A program made the translations under genes and the position numbers. A stretch of DNA of 22,709 nt, taken from positions 1 to 22,709 of the forward strand of contig CAYZJK010000012.1 in NCBI GenBank assembly GCA_964479125.1, written 5' to 3'. A model generated the notes under the pieces. It searched no databases and was not told the origin of the DNA. It worked only from the letters and a program-made list of their open reading frames with translations. This document shows, one piece after another, positions 1 to 6,045 of the stretch (within the stretch, counting starts at the first letter, position 1; each line of letters begins with the position of its first letter). The stretch comes from CAYZJK01 sp964479125. Lineage in GTDB: Bacteria; Patescibacteriota; Saccharimonadia; Saccharimonadales; Saccharimonadaceae.

Positions 1-66
1 CTCAGTTGTTAGAGCGCTTCCTTGCCAAGGAAGAGGCCAGGAGTTAGAGTCTCCTAATCCGCACCA
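1..66 (+). tRNA. tRNA-Gly (anticodon GCC), 5' end cut by window edge
   Basis: The window begins inside the D-arm. The anticodon stem (17-21 with 29-33) closes a 7-base loop with anticodon GCC at 24-26, which reads glycine GGC/GGU. The variable region is 34-38, the T-stem is 39-43 with 51-55, and the 3' acceptor strand with encoded CCA ends at 66. The D-loop (4-11) reads A-G-T-T-G-T-T-A, so tRNA position 19 is U instead of the almost universal G. The T-loop (44-50) has A instead of C at position 56. These two positions normally form the G19-C56 tertiary pair, so the change looks compensated (U19-A56). The acceptor 5' strand is outside the window. Confidence 0.93.
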
Positions 67-75
67 TAGAAAGAT

Positions 76-98
76 CCGGTCCTAGTGACCGGTTTTTT
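76..98 (+). terminator. Intrinsic terminator of the tRNA-Gly unit
   Basis: A 6-bp stem CCGGTC/GACCGG with a 5-nt loop is followed directly by six T. It lies 10 nt after the tRNA CCA end. Confidence 0.9.
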
Positions 99-130
99 CT
101 TTGTCGCTTCTATTTATTTTCGCCTGTCTC

Positions 131-259
131 ATGGGTTGTTTTCATGGTGACTCTGAGGGTAGAGTGGCAATTTATTCGATTGAATCTGATGATTACGAAA
201 GGCTATTAATGAATACGTCCATCAAGCAGATAAAAGCAATGAGGTCAAAGCGAGCATAG
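131..259 (+). CDS. Possible small ORF, 42 aa, unknown
   Basis: An ATG at 131 opens 42 codons ending with TAG at 257-259. The product is hydrophilic, with a stretch E-R-L-L-M-N and a basic C-terminus (R-S-K-R-A). I recognise no family and see no ribosome binding site or promoter in front. It sits 30 nt before a broken membrane-protein gene, so it may be the tail of another decayed gene. Confidence 0.2.
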   Translation: MGCFHGDSEGRVAIYSIESDDYERLLMNTSIKQIKAMRSKRA

Positions 260-289
260 TGTAGGTTCTGGGTGGTGTGCAATGTAGCT

Positions 290-821
290 ATGGACATAAA
301 AACAGCTCAAGCTGACGTAAGGCGAATTTACCGGTATGGCTATGTTGGGCCTCTAGTGTCGGGAGTGCTATGGATTATTACTGCTGCGATTGCTGATGTT
401 TATAGTCAAGGATTTGCAATTGCCTTCTTCTTTGTAAGTGGTATATTCATCTTCCCTATAACCTTGCTTATCTTGAAGATGCTTGGTGGTCCAGCTGGAC
501 TTCCAAATGGTCATCCAATAGTTGGTTAGCTACACAGGTAGTACTTACTATTCCAATCGGTCTACTCGCAGCTAATGCGCTTGGAATAGAGAGGTCAGAA
601 ATGTTATTCCTGGCTGCCATGTTGGTGGTGGAGCTCACTATCTTCCTTTCTGTTTCTTGTATGGAATGAAGATCTATATTGTATTGGCGGTAGTCCTTGC
701 CTTTAGTGCATTCCTGTTAATGTATGTCTTGTCCGACCTCCTTTTCTTGGGTGGCTGGATAGGTGGAGTAATATTGACTGCTTTCTCTCTGGTGCCCTAC
801 GTACTATATCGACGTAGATAA
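290..821 (+). pseudogene. Small multi-pass membrane protein gene broken by two frameshifts (DUF7010-like)
   Basis: The first part reads from ATG 290 (a GTG at 272 is also in frame) to a TAG at 527: a polar N-terminus (M-D-I-K-T-A-Q-A-D-V-R-R), two membrane segments and an L-G-G-P-A-G-L-P-N-G-H-P turn. Reading resumes one frame back from 526 (ATQVVLTIPIGLLAANALGI) to about 629, then again one frame back from 630 (GAHYLPFCFLYGMK) to TAA at 819-821. Both breaks correspond to one missing base, near 523-526 and near 625-631. The joined protein is about 177 residues with five or six membrane helices and resembles, from memory, the DUF7010 family. Either the gene is dead or both sites are sequencing errors. 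Function unknown. Confidence 0.6.
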
Positions 822-859
822 CTGAACCTAACTGAGTCGACGATAGGATTAGAGTGTCG

Positions 860-882
860 AATACGCCTTAGGGTGTATTTTT
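860..882 (+). terminator. Intrinsic terminator-like hairpin
   Basis: An 8-bp stem AATACGCC/GGTGTATT with one G-U pair and a 4-nt loop is followed by a short T run. It lies 38 nt after the broken membrane-protein gene. Confidence 0.6.
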
Positions 883-957
883 AATGTGTACTGTAAGGTT
901 GGCTTTATTCTACGACTGGTTGATGGGGTGTGAGGTAGAATAATGAAGCTTATGTAT

Positions 958-963
958 TATAAT
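958..963 (+). promoter_or_regulatory. -10 box (TATAAT) 8 nt before the GTG start of the lysozyme-like gene
   Basis: A consensus TATAAT ends 8 nt before GTG 972, so the transcript would start at or next to the start codon. I see no good -35 element at the right distance. Confidence 0.55.
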
Positions 964-971
964 AAGTAGTT

Positions 972-1622
972 GTGTCTAAATTATTTCTTAAGAAAAAGAT
1001 TAATAAACTCACTCGGGCTTGGCGTAAGAAATTACGTAAGCAAAGTACGAGAGCCTACCTGTCGGTAGGTGTGTTAGTCTTAGGATTATTTAGCTATATT
1101 GGATATATATCTACTATGAATCATTCAATCAACCCAGCTGCCTATAAGCCTCTGCTTCACCTTATTGCAGAAGCGGAAAGTAATGGAAACTATAACGCCT
1201 ATTATGGTAACTCTGAGAATCAATCAGTTGTATTTACGGATATGACAGTGCAAGAGGTTATGGATTGGCAGGCAGGTTTCATCGCCCAGGGAAGTCCCAG
1301 TAGTGCGGTTGGAAGATATCAAATAATCGACACCACTCTGCATGGATTAGTTCGCGAGTTAAATCTTGATACTTCACTTAAGTTTGACCAGGAGCTTCAG
1401 GATAGGTTAGCGGTTACATTGCTCGAAAGGCGTGGCGCTAATGAGTATGTTAGGGATGAGCTTACAGCTGAGGAGTTCGCAGCTAACTTAGCTAAAGAGT
1501 GGGCGGCTCTACCTAAGGTAGTGGGTGATAACCCAGAACATAGCTATTATACTGGTGATGGTTTGAATCAGTCTCGTGTATCTCGAGATCAGATTTTATC
1601 TACGATCGCCATGATAGATTAG
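972..1622 (+). CDS. Membrane-anchored lysozyme-like muramidase / lytic transglycosylase
   Basis: The 216-residue protein has a very basic cytoplasmic head (1-28), one membrane helix (about 29-46) and an external domain (57-216). The domain resembles the lambda endolysin R / GH104 lytic transglycosylase layout: a leading helix with candidate catalytic Glu69 in A-E-A-E-S-N-G-N, the V-F-T-D strand (87-90), a G-R-Y-Q motif (114-117), a helix F-D-Q-E-L-Q-D (138-144) with L-L-E-R-R-G (150-155), and L-A-K-E-W-A-A-L-P (173-181). It should cut the glycan strands of peptidoglycan outside the cell membrane. No Shine-Dalgarno site precedes GTG 972, and a TATAAT lies 8 nt upstream, so a leaderless start is likely. 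The fold assignment is from motif order only. It may remodel the cell's own wall or, in an epibiont, act on a host wall. Confidence 0.7.
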   Translation: MSKLFLKKKINKLTRAWRKKLRKQSTRAYLSVGVLVLGLFSYIGYISTMNHSINPAAYKPLLHLIAEAESNGNYNAYYGNSENQSVVFTDMTVQEVMDWQAGFIAQGSPSSAVGRYQIIDTTLHGLVRELNLDTSLKFDQELQDRLAVTLLERRGANEYVRDELTAEEFAANLAKEWAALPKVVGDNPEHSYYTGDGLNQSRVSRDQILSTIAMID

Positions 1623-1625
1623 CTC

Positions 1626-2289
1626 CTATTCAGTAGGTCTAGGGTCTAGTCTATTTAATCCTTCAATAATCGTTTGATGAACTTCTGGGTCGTTGATAGT
1701 TCTAAAGTGACCATAGGTATCTAGCTGTATATTCTTAGCGCCTTCCAGGTAGCTACCCTTAGGTATGCGAGGGTCGAATTGACCGTAGATTGAAACAATC
1801 TTACTGTTGGTGGCTGCCTCAAGCGACAACATAGATATGGTGGTAGAATTAGGCTCAATAGTTTAATAGCTTTTAAGGGGATTAGTTTTGCATAAGATGA
1901 GCCTGAAAAGGCGTATTTAAAGCAATCATGCCTTTAATTAAACCTTTGGTGTCGTAGTGAGACATTAAATATTTGCCAATTAAGCCACCTTTACTATGGG
2001 CGACAATTATATAGTTCTGGTCAGGAAGAGAGTTTAGGTACTTCTCGGCTAAACTTGCCATTTCTTCGACAGAGCCTCGGTTTAGACCTAGGGCTTTGAC
2101 TGTATGTACTGTATAGCCATGTTGGGAAAGTAGTATGGCGATAGGTTCCATAATGTCCCAGCGTTCATATACTCCAGGCAGTAGTAATATTGCTGTCTTT
2201 TTATTGCCCGATATGGTGTAGATTGTATTATCTCTATTTAAGATCAGGCTTCTTATTTGCCGCCTCGCAATGTAGAGGCAGTCTAAGTT
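1626..2289 (-). pseudogene. Alpha/beta hydrolase (lipase-like), broken by two frameshifts and without a start codon
   Basis: Read on the minus strand, frame one is open from 2289 (right after an in-frame TGA at 2292-2290) and encodes an A-R-R-Q-I-R-S helix, the strand A-I-L-L-L-P-G-V-Y-E-R-W and the nucleophile elbow A-H-S-K-G-G, up to N-T-P-F. It breaks near 1903. The next frame gives G-S-S-Y-A-K-L-I-P-L, as expected after N-T-P-F in these hydrolases, and breaks again near 1833. The last frame gives the acid strand S-I-Y-G-Q-F-D-P-R-I-P and the catalytic histidine in Y-G-H-F-R, ending at 1626. Each break equals one missing base. No ATG precedes the first part. All three catalytic elements were once present (Ser, Asp, His). 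Probably a dead gene. Confidence 0.7.
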
Positions 2290-2318
2290 TCAATAGACTA
2301 CATTAAATAGGTGTTGTT

Positions 2319-2636
2319 TTAGCTTTCGATAAAATTTCGACATACTTCGAATAGTTCGTTAGGGTTAGTGTACTGTGCGACGTGCGGAGAATTATTAATC
2401 TGTGCAGTTGAAGAGCTTGGGATTTGCTCTGATAAGTACTCCAGCCACTTAGTTGGTGCGATTTTATCTTTAGTACCTCGAATTAGAAGCATTGGTTGAG
2501 CAATTTTACGGCCGTATTTATCAACGTAATCATCAACCATAAACTTAGCAATTTTAAGGTAGGCGAAAACTCCCATTTTTAGATAATCCCTTATGACCTT
2601 GGTTAGGTTGCTGTCATTAGATTCTGGATGAACCAT
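2319..2636 (-). CDS. N-terminally truncated alpha/beta hydrolase, 105 aa
   Basis: The protein matches only the C-terminal half of an alpha/beta hydrolase: a cap helix region (about 1-45), the strand P-M-L-L-I-R-G-T-K-D-K-I-A-P carrying the usual acid residue, and N-N-S-P-H-V with the usual catalytic histidine. The nucleophile serine and oxyanion region are missing. ATG 2636 is chosen because AAGGAG sits 5 nt before it; a TTG at 2651 is in frame but contains that site. A TACAAT box lies about 33 nt upstream on the same strand. It therefore has its own expression signals despite being half a fold. It lies just before the broken full-length hydrolase on the same strand. Function cannot be inferred; it may be a remnant that is still expressed. 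Confidence 0.55.
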   Translation of the reverse strand: MVHPESNDSNLTKVIRDYLKMGVFAYLKIAKFMVDDYVDKYGRKIAQPMLLIRGTKDKIAPTKWLEYLSEQIPSSSTAQINNSPHVAQYTNPNELFEVCRNFIES

Positions 2637-2668
2637 ATGCACTCCTTTCAACCCATGCTGATATATCT

Positions 2669-2674
2669 ATTGTA
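2669..2674 (-). promoter_or_regulatory. -10 box (TACAAT) for the truncated hydrolase gene
   Basis: TACAAT on the minus strand would give a leader of about 26 nt with an AAGGAG ribosome binding site. Confidence 0.4.
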
Positions 2675-2712
2675 CGACGAAACAGCTCAGTTGGTGAAGG
2701 GGTAGAGTAATA

Positions 2713-2741
2713 TTGGCTTTAATTTATAAACAGCATATAAT
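2713..2741 (+). promoter_or_regulatory. Promoter with leaderless start for the iron-permease-family gene
   Basis: TTGGCT (2713-2718), a 17-nt spacer and TATAAT (2736-2741) are followed after 6 nt by ATG 2748. The start site should fall on the A of the start codon. Confidence 0.7.
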
Positions 2742-2747
2742 ATCTGC

Positions 2748-3044
2748 ATGAAACAGTTGCCGCCTTTGCAGCGTGCACTAACAGTGGTGATGAACAAGCT
2801 GGCTTGGTTTATCGGTCATCCTTATGTCTTTGCTGGCTTTCTAACTATCACGGTTATCTATGGATTTCTCCTCGTTGTTTTAGAGTATGAACTCTGGTTT
2901 GATATCATCGATATCTTTATCTTCACTGTGTCTTTCTTTATTTTGTTCATTCTTCAAAATTCACAAAATGCCGAGATGAGGGCTATTCAGGATAAGTTAG
3001 ATGAAATTATCGATAAGCTGCCCGGCGCCGATGTCGACAAGTAG
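2748..3044 (+). CDS. Small low-affinity iron permease family membrane protein
   Basis: The 98-residue protein has two membrane helices (about 25-45 and 53-70) followed by an amphipathic C-terminal helix. The run F-I-L-Q-N-S-Q-N-A-E-M-R-A-I-Q-D-K-L-D-E-I-I (67-88) is the signature seen at the end of each repeat in the low-affinity iron permease family (Pfam PF04120; yeast Fet4 relatives), usually written F-L-I-Q-N-T-Q-N-x-D-x-x-A-x-x-x-K-L-D-E-L. Bacterial members of this size are common; transport by such a short form is not shown, and iron as substrate is only the family name. No Shine-Dalgarno site precedes the ATG; the promoter places the start site on the start codon. It is divergent from the truncated hydrolase gene. 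Confidence 0.75.
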   Translation: MKQLPPLQRALTVVMNKLAWFIGHPYVFAGFLTITVIYGFLLVVLEYELWFDIIDIFIFTVSFFILFILQNSQNAEMRAIQDKLDEIIDKLPGADVDK

Positions 3045-3142
3045 AAGGAGGAAGAGCGACTTAAAAAGGGTGGTAAGATAGAATAAATGTTAAAGTAAAC
3101 ATAAGCGAATATTAGATTAGATAACAAGTAAGGATATAAGTC

Positions 3143-3679
3143 ATGGCTAAGAAATTAAAGGCTATTGCAGCATCAGTACCAACCTTAATCGCTCTCACTG
3201 TCTGTTTGTTTGTAGCTGTGGTAGTACTAGCGGCGATGTACGTACAGGAAGTCAACCGTCCATCTAGCTCTCAACAAGCTAACACTAGGGTTAGTGTAGG
3301 TATGTATGCCTATGACTTTGAGGACGGTAAGGCTACAAGAGTCGATGATGAGGTGATCGATAAGCTTGAGTCAAAGCTAGTCGAATCAGCTGAAAAGGAG
3401 ACAAATCACGGCGATAACTGTCCTACGCCAACTTATATCGTTAATGTTATGAATGAAGAAAAGACTCAGGCGCTGGTTAAGTACGGCTGTGATGGTCCAT
3501 CGGCTCAGCTGCATGCTAAGTATGTTGATGAGGAGTGGGATTTTATCTCTCCAACTAACAAGTTTGATAACTTCGGTATTCCTGAGTGTGGCTATGTCGA
3601 CGAGAACGAGTTAGACATAGAAGTCGCCCCGGTTTGCTATAAAGCAACTGAGGATAAGTTAGTTTACTCTGCCCGATAG
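3143..3679 (+). CDS. Membrane-anchored hypothetical protein
   Basis: The 178-residue protein has a short basic head (M-A-K-K-L-K), one membrane helix (about 12-34) and an external acidic domain. The domain holds four cysteines (in N-C-P-T-P-T, Y-G-C-D-G, P-E-C-G-Y and V-C-Y-K), which suggests disulfide bonds outside the membrane. I recognise no family. TAAGGAT lies about 10 nt before the ATG as a weak ribosome binding site. It lies 98 nt after the iron-permease-family gene and about 60 nt before the slipin gene, all on the same strand. Confidence 0.7.
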   Translation: MAKKLKAIAASVPTLIALTVCLFVAVVVLAAMYVQEVNRPSSSQQANTRVSVGMYAYDFEDGKATRVDDEVIDKLESKLVESAEKETNHGDNCPTPTYIVNVMNEEKTQALVKYGCDGPSAQLHAKYVDEEWDFISPTNKFDNFGIPECGYVDENELDIEVAPVCYKATEDKLVYSAR

Positions 3680-3684
3680 TTGTA

Positions 3685-3736
3685 TTGTTTACTGCATCTA
3701 CCTCCTATATACTAAAAATATAAAGATGAGGAGGTA
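3685..3736 (+). promoter_or_regulatory. Slipin promoter overlapping an inverted repeat that includes the Shine-Dalgarno site
   Basis: TTGTTT (3685-3690), a 17-nt spacer and TATACT (3708-3713) form a good promoter with a start near 3720. An 8-bp perfect inverted repeat pairs TACCTCCT (3699-3706, inside the promoter spacer) with AGGAGGTA (3729-3736), which contains the slipin Shine-Dalgarno site. Confidence 0.6.
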
Positions 3737-3739
3737 TCT

Positions 3740-4492
3740 ATGGAAATGATAATTCTACTGATTGTTATCGTAGTCGGATTTATATTAGCCGGCTTACGAG
3801 TCGTCGACCAGTATGAAAGAGGTGTGGTCTTAACACTAGGTCGATTCACTGGCATTCGAGAGCCAGGGTTAAGGGTAGTGGTTCCAATTTTTCAGCGCAT
3901 GATTAAGGTTGATATTCGTATCACCCCAATTGACGTGCCTAAGCAAGAAGTAATTACTAAAGATAATGTAACCGTCGGGGTTGATGCTGTTGTCTACTTT
4001 AGGGTGGTTGATTCTGCTAAGGCGGTGCTAGAGAACGCTAACTACATCTACTCAACCAGTCAATTTGCCCAAGCCGCTCTACGCGATGTAGCGGGCAATG
4101 TAGATCTTGATGAGCTTTTGTCTAATCGTGACACTATCTCTCAAAAGATTAAAGAGATTGTCGACAGTGAAACTGATAAGTGGGGAGTTGATGTTCAGAG
4201 CGTCAAGCTTCAAAACATTGAGTTACCTCAGGATATGAAGCGAGCAATGGCTAAGCAGGCTGAGGCCGAAAGGGAGCGTCGGGCTAATGTGATTAATGCC
4301 GATGGTGAGCGAATGGCAGCAGAAACTCTAGCTGAAGCAGCCAGGATGCTGTCAGCTGCGCCAGGTGCTATTAATCTTCGTACTCTTAATACTTTAGAGC
4401 GTATTAGCCAAGAGCCTTCACAGAAAACAACTATGCTGTTTCCAATCGAATTAATTGACGCACTTAGAGGTCTAGGTGGGGATAAAAAATAA
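3740..4492 (+). CDS. Slipin / stomatin-family SPFH membrane protein
   Basis: The 250-residue protein fits the bacterial slipin layout. A single N-terminal hydrophobic segment (3-19) is followed by the start of the SPFH domain (V-V-D-Q-Y-E-R-G-V-V-L-T-L-G-R, 21-35), P-G-L-R-V-V-V-P (42-49), D-V-P-K-Q-E-V-I-T-K-D-N-V (65-77) and L-Q-N-I-E-L-P (157-163), then a charged coiled-coil (168-205) rich in A, E and R. Such proteins form large ring-shaped membrane scaffolds and often work with a protease. Here the neighbours are LemA and the protease HtpX, but the usual NfeD partner is absent. AGGAGG sits 5 nt before ATG 3740. Family confidence is high; the specific role is inferred. Confidence 0.9.
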   Translation: MEMIILLIVIVVGFILAGLRVVDQYERGVVLTLGRFTGIREPGLRVVVPIFQRMIKVDIRITPIDVPKQEVITKDNVTVGVDAVVYFRVVDSAKAVLENANYIYSTSQFAQAALRDVAGNVDLDELLSNRDTISQKIKEIVDSETDKWGVDVQSVKLQNIELPQDMKRAMAKQAEAERERRANVINADGERMAAETLAEAARMLSAAPGAINLRTLNTLERISQEPSQKTTMLFPIELIDALRGLGGDKK

Positions 4493-4522
4493 GCGGCAAA
4501 AGTGGTAATTTACTGAAGTCTT

Positions 4523-4541
4523 CCCTATAATAGATATAGGG
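4523..4541 (+). promoter_or_regulatory. -10 box inside a perfect inverted repeat upstream of lemA
   Basis: CCCTATA (4523-4529) and TATAGGG (4535-4541) are a perfect 7-bp inverted repeat with a 5-nt centre. The TATAAT box (4526-4531) lies within it. The start would be near 4538, giving a leader of about 40 nt. This is where a repressor dimer would block transcription; no -35 match was found at 17 nt. Confidence 0.5.
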
Positions 4542-4576
4542 CAACTAAACAATAAGAAAAGGATTTAAATTACATT

Positions 4577-5134
4577 ATGGCAATTGGATTAATCATTCTA
4601 GCTATTGTTGTAGTTCTAGGTATCTTCCTATGGGCTATGTACAACAGTCTTATCACTCTACGAAACAGAGTTGACGAGGCTTGGAGTGATATTACTGTGC
4701 AGATGAAGCGACGTGCTGACCTTGTACCTAACTTAGTAAATACTGTTAAGGGTTATGCTGCTCATGAGAGTGGTGTATTCGAAAAAGTTACTGAAGCTCG
4801 TAGCGCGATTATGAACGCTACCGGAGTTAAGGATAGTGCTAAGGCTGAAAACATGATGGAAGACGCTCTAAAGAGCATCTTCGCAGTAGCTGAAGCTTAC
4901 CCAGACCTTAAGGCTAGCGAAAACTTCGTACAGCTACAGAACGAACTTGTTGACACTGAAGACAAGATTCAAGCATCACGCCGCTTCTATAACGGTGGTG
5001 TTCGTGACTATAATACTAAACTACAGGTATTTCCAAACAACATGTTTGCTAGCATGTTTGGATTCTCTGAGCGAGACTTCTTCGAAGTTGAAGATCGTGC
5101 AGCGATTGAAAAGCCTGTTGACGTACAGTTTTAA
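4577..5134 (+). CDS. lemA: LemA family protein
   Basis: The 185-residue protein starts with a single membrane helix (about 3-22), then the typical LemA helical body: L-R-N-R-V-D-E-A-W-S-D-I (28-39), Q-M-K-R-R-A-D-L-V-P-N-L-V (42-54), V-K-G-Y-A-A-H-E (57-64), F-V-Q-L-Q-N-E-L-V-D-T-E-D-K-I-Q-A-S-R-R-F-Y-N (116-138) and V-R-D-Y-N-T-K-L-Q-V-F-P (142-153). Length is normal. LemA is an anchored helical protein of poorly known function that commonly accompanies HtpX, as it does here 17 nt downstream. The two genes should be co-transcribed from the promoter at 4526. The ribosome binding site is weak (AAAAGGAT, about 12 nt before the ATG). Confidence 0.95.
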   Translation: MAIGLIILAIVVVLGIFLWAMYNSLITLRNRVDEAWSDITVQMKRRADLVPNLVNTVKGYAAHESGVFEKVTEARSAIMNATGVKDSAKAENMMEDALKSIFAVAEAYPDLKASENFVQLQNELVDTEDKIQASRRFYNGGVRDYNTKLQVFPNNMFASMFGFSERDFFEVEDRAAIEKPVDVQF

Positions 5135-5151
5135 TCGAGGGTTATCGATAG

Positions 5152-6036
5152 ATGTATAGTGCAATTGCAGCCAACAAACGTAATACCGTCTTAATCATGG
5201 CGGTGTTTGTTGGTCTTGTAGCTGCTATAGGCTGGGTGATTAGTGAACTATATTACGGCGGTAGTATGTCAATTACTATTGCTGTCCTAATTGGTGCGCT
5301 AATCTACGCCTTAATTCAGTACTTTGCAGCCGGTAAGCTAGCTGTGGCTGCGACTGGTGCTAGAGAAATCCAGAAGAGTGATAATCCACGACTCTACAGA
5401 ATCGTCGAAAATCTCTCAATTACCCTAGGTATGCCGATGCCCAAGGTCTATATTATGGATGATCCAGCACCTAATGCGTTTGCGACCGGGCGAGATCCTA
5501 AGCACGCTATTGTAGCTGCAACTACTGGCCTGCTAGATATCATGACCGACGCTGAACTCGAAGGAGTAATGGCGCACGAGATGGGTCACGTTAAGAACTA
5601 TGACATTCGTGTATCAATGATTGCGTTTGGATTGGTGGCGGCAATCGCTGTCTTAGCGGACTTTGCTCGCAATATGATGTTCTTCGGAGGTAATAATCGA
5701 GAGAATTCACCACACCCGATTATGTTAGTAATTGGTATTATTGCTATCATCTTAGCCCCGGTGGTGGCAACTTTGATTCAGATGGCTATTAGCCGACAGC
5801 GTGAGTACTTAGCTGACGCAACTGGTGCTCTAACTACTAGACACCCCGAAGCACTAGCTAGCGCGCTCGAAAAGATTGGTCAGTATGGTCGACCAATGAG
5901 AAAGCAAAGTACAGCTACAGCTCACATGTTCTTCTCTAATCCGTTATCAAAGACATCGCTAAGTGCTATGTTTAGTACACACCCTCCTGTAGAGAAGAGG
6001 GTTGAGCGACTACGAAACAACGCCGAAAAGTTCTAA
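5152..6036 (+). CDS. htpX: Membrane zinc metalloprotease HtpX (M48B)
   Basis: The 294-residue protein has two N-terminal membrane helices (about 13-34 and 40-60), the M48 active site H-E-M-G-H (142-146: zinc ligands His142 and His146, catalytic Glu143), two further membrane helices (about 152-170 and 189-212) and the third ligand Glu218 in R-E-Y-L-A-D. S-T-H-P-P-V-E-K-R (275-283) is the family C-terminal motif. HtpX degrades damaged membrane proteins, cutting on the cytoplasmic side. Length is typical. The start follows lemA by 17 nt with only weak Shine-Dalgarno complementarity, so translation probably depends on lemA readthrough. The next gene starts 9 nt after its stop. Confidence 0.96.
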   Translation: MYSAIAANKRNTVLIMAVFVGLVAAIGWVISELYYGGSMSITIAVLIGALIYALIQYFAAGKLAVAATGAREIQKSDNPRLYRIVENLSITLGMPMPKVYIMDDPAPNAFATGRDPKHAIVAATTGLLDIMTDAELEGVMAHEMGHVKNYDIRVSMIAFGLVAAIAVLADFARNMMFFGGNNRENSPHPIMLVIGIIAIILAPVVATLIQMAISRQREYLADATGALTTRHPEALASALEKIGQYGRPMRKQSTATAHMFFSNPLSKTSLSAMFSTHPPVEKRVERLRNNAEKF

Positions 6037-6045
6037 TAGATAACC

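Noticed and set aside
3045..3060. AAGGAGG just after the iron-permease-family gene, suggesting a further gene start
   Set aside because: No start codon with a worthwhile ORF follows at a suitable distance.
4947..5159. Plus-strand 70-codon ORF overlapping the lemA end
   Set aside because: It is out of frame within LemA, which is conserved over the same bases.
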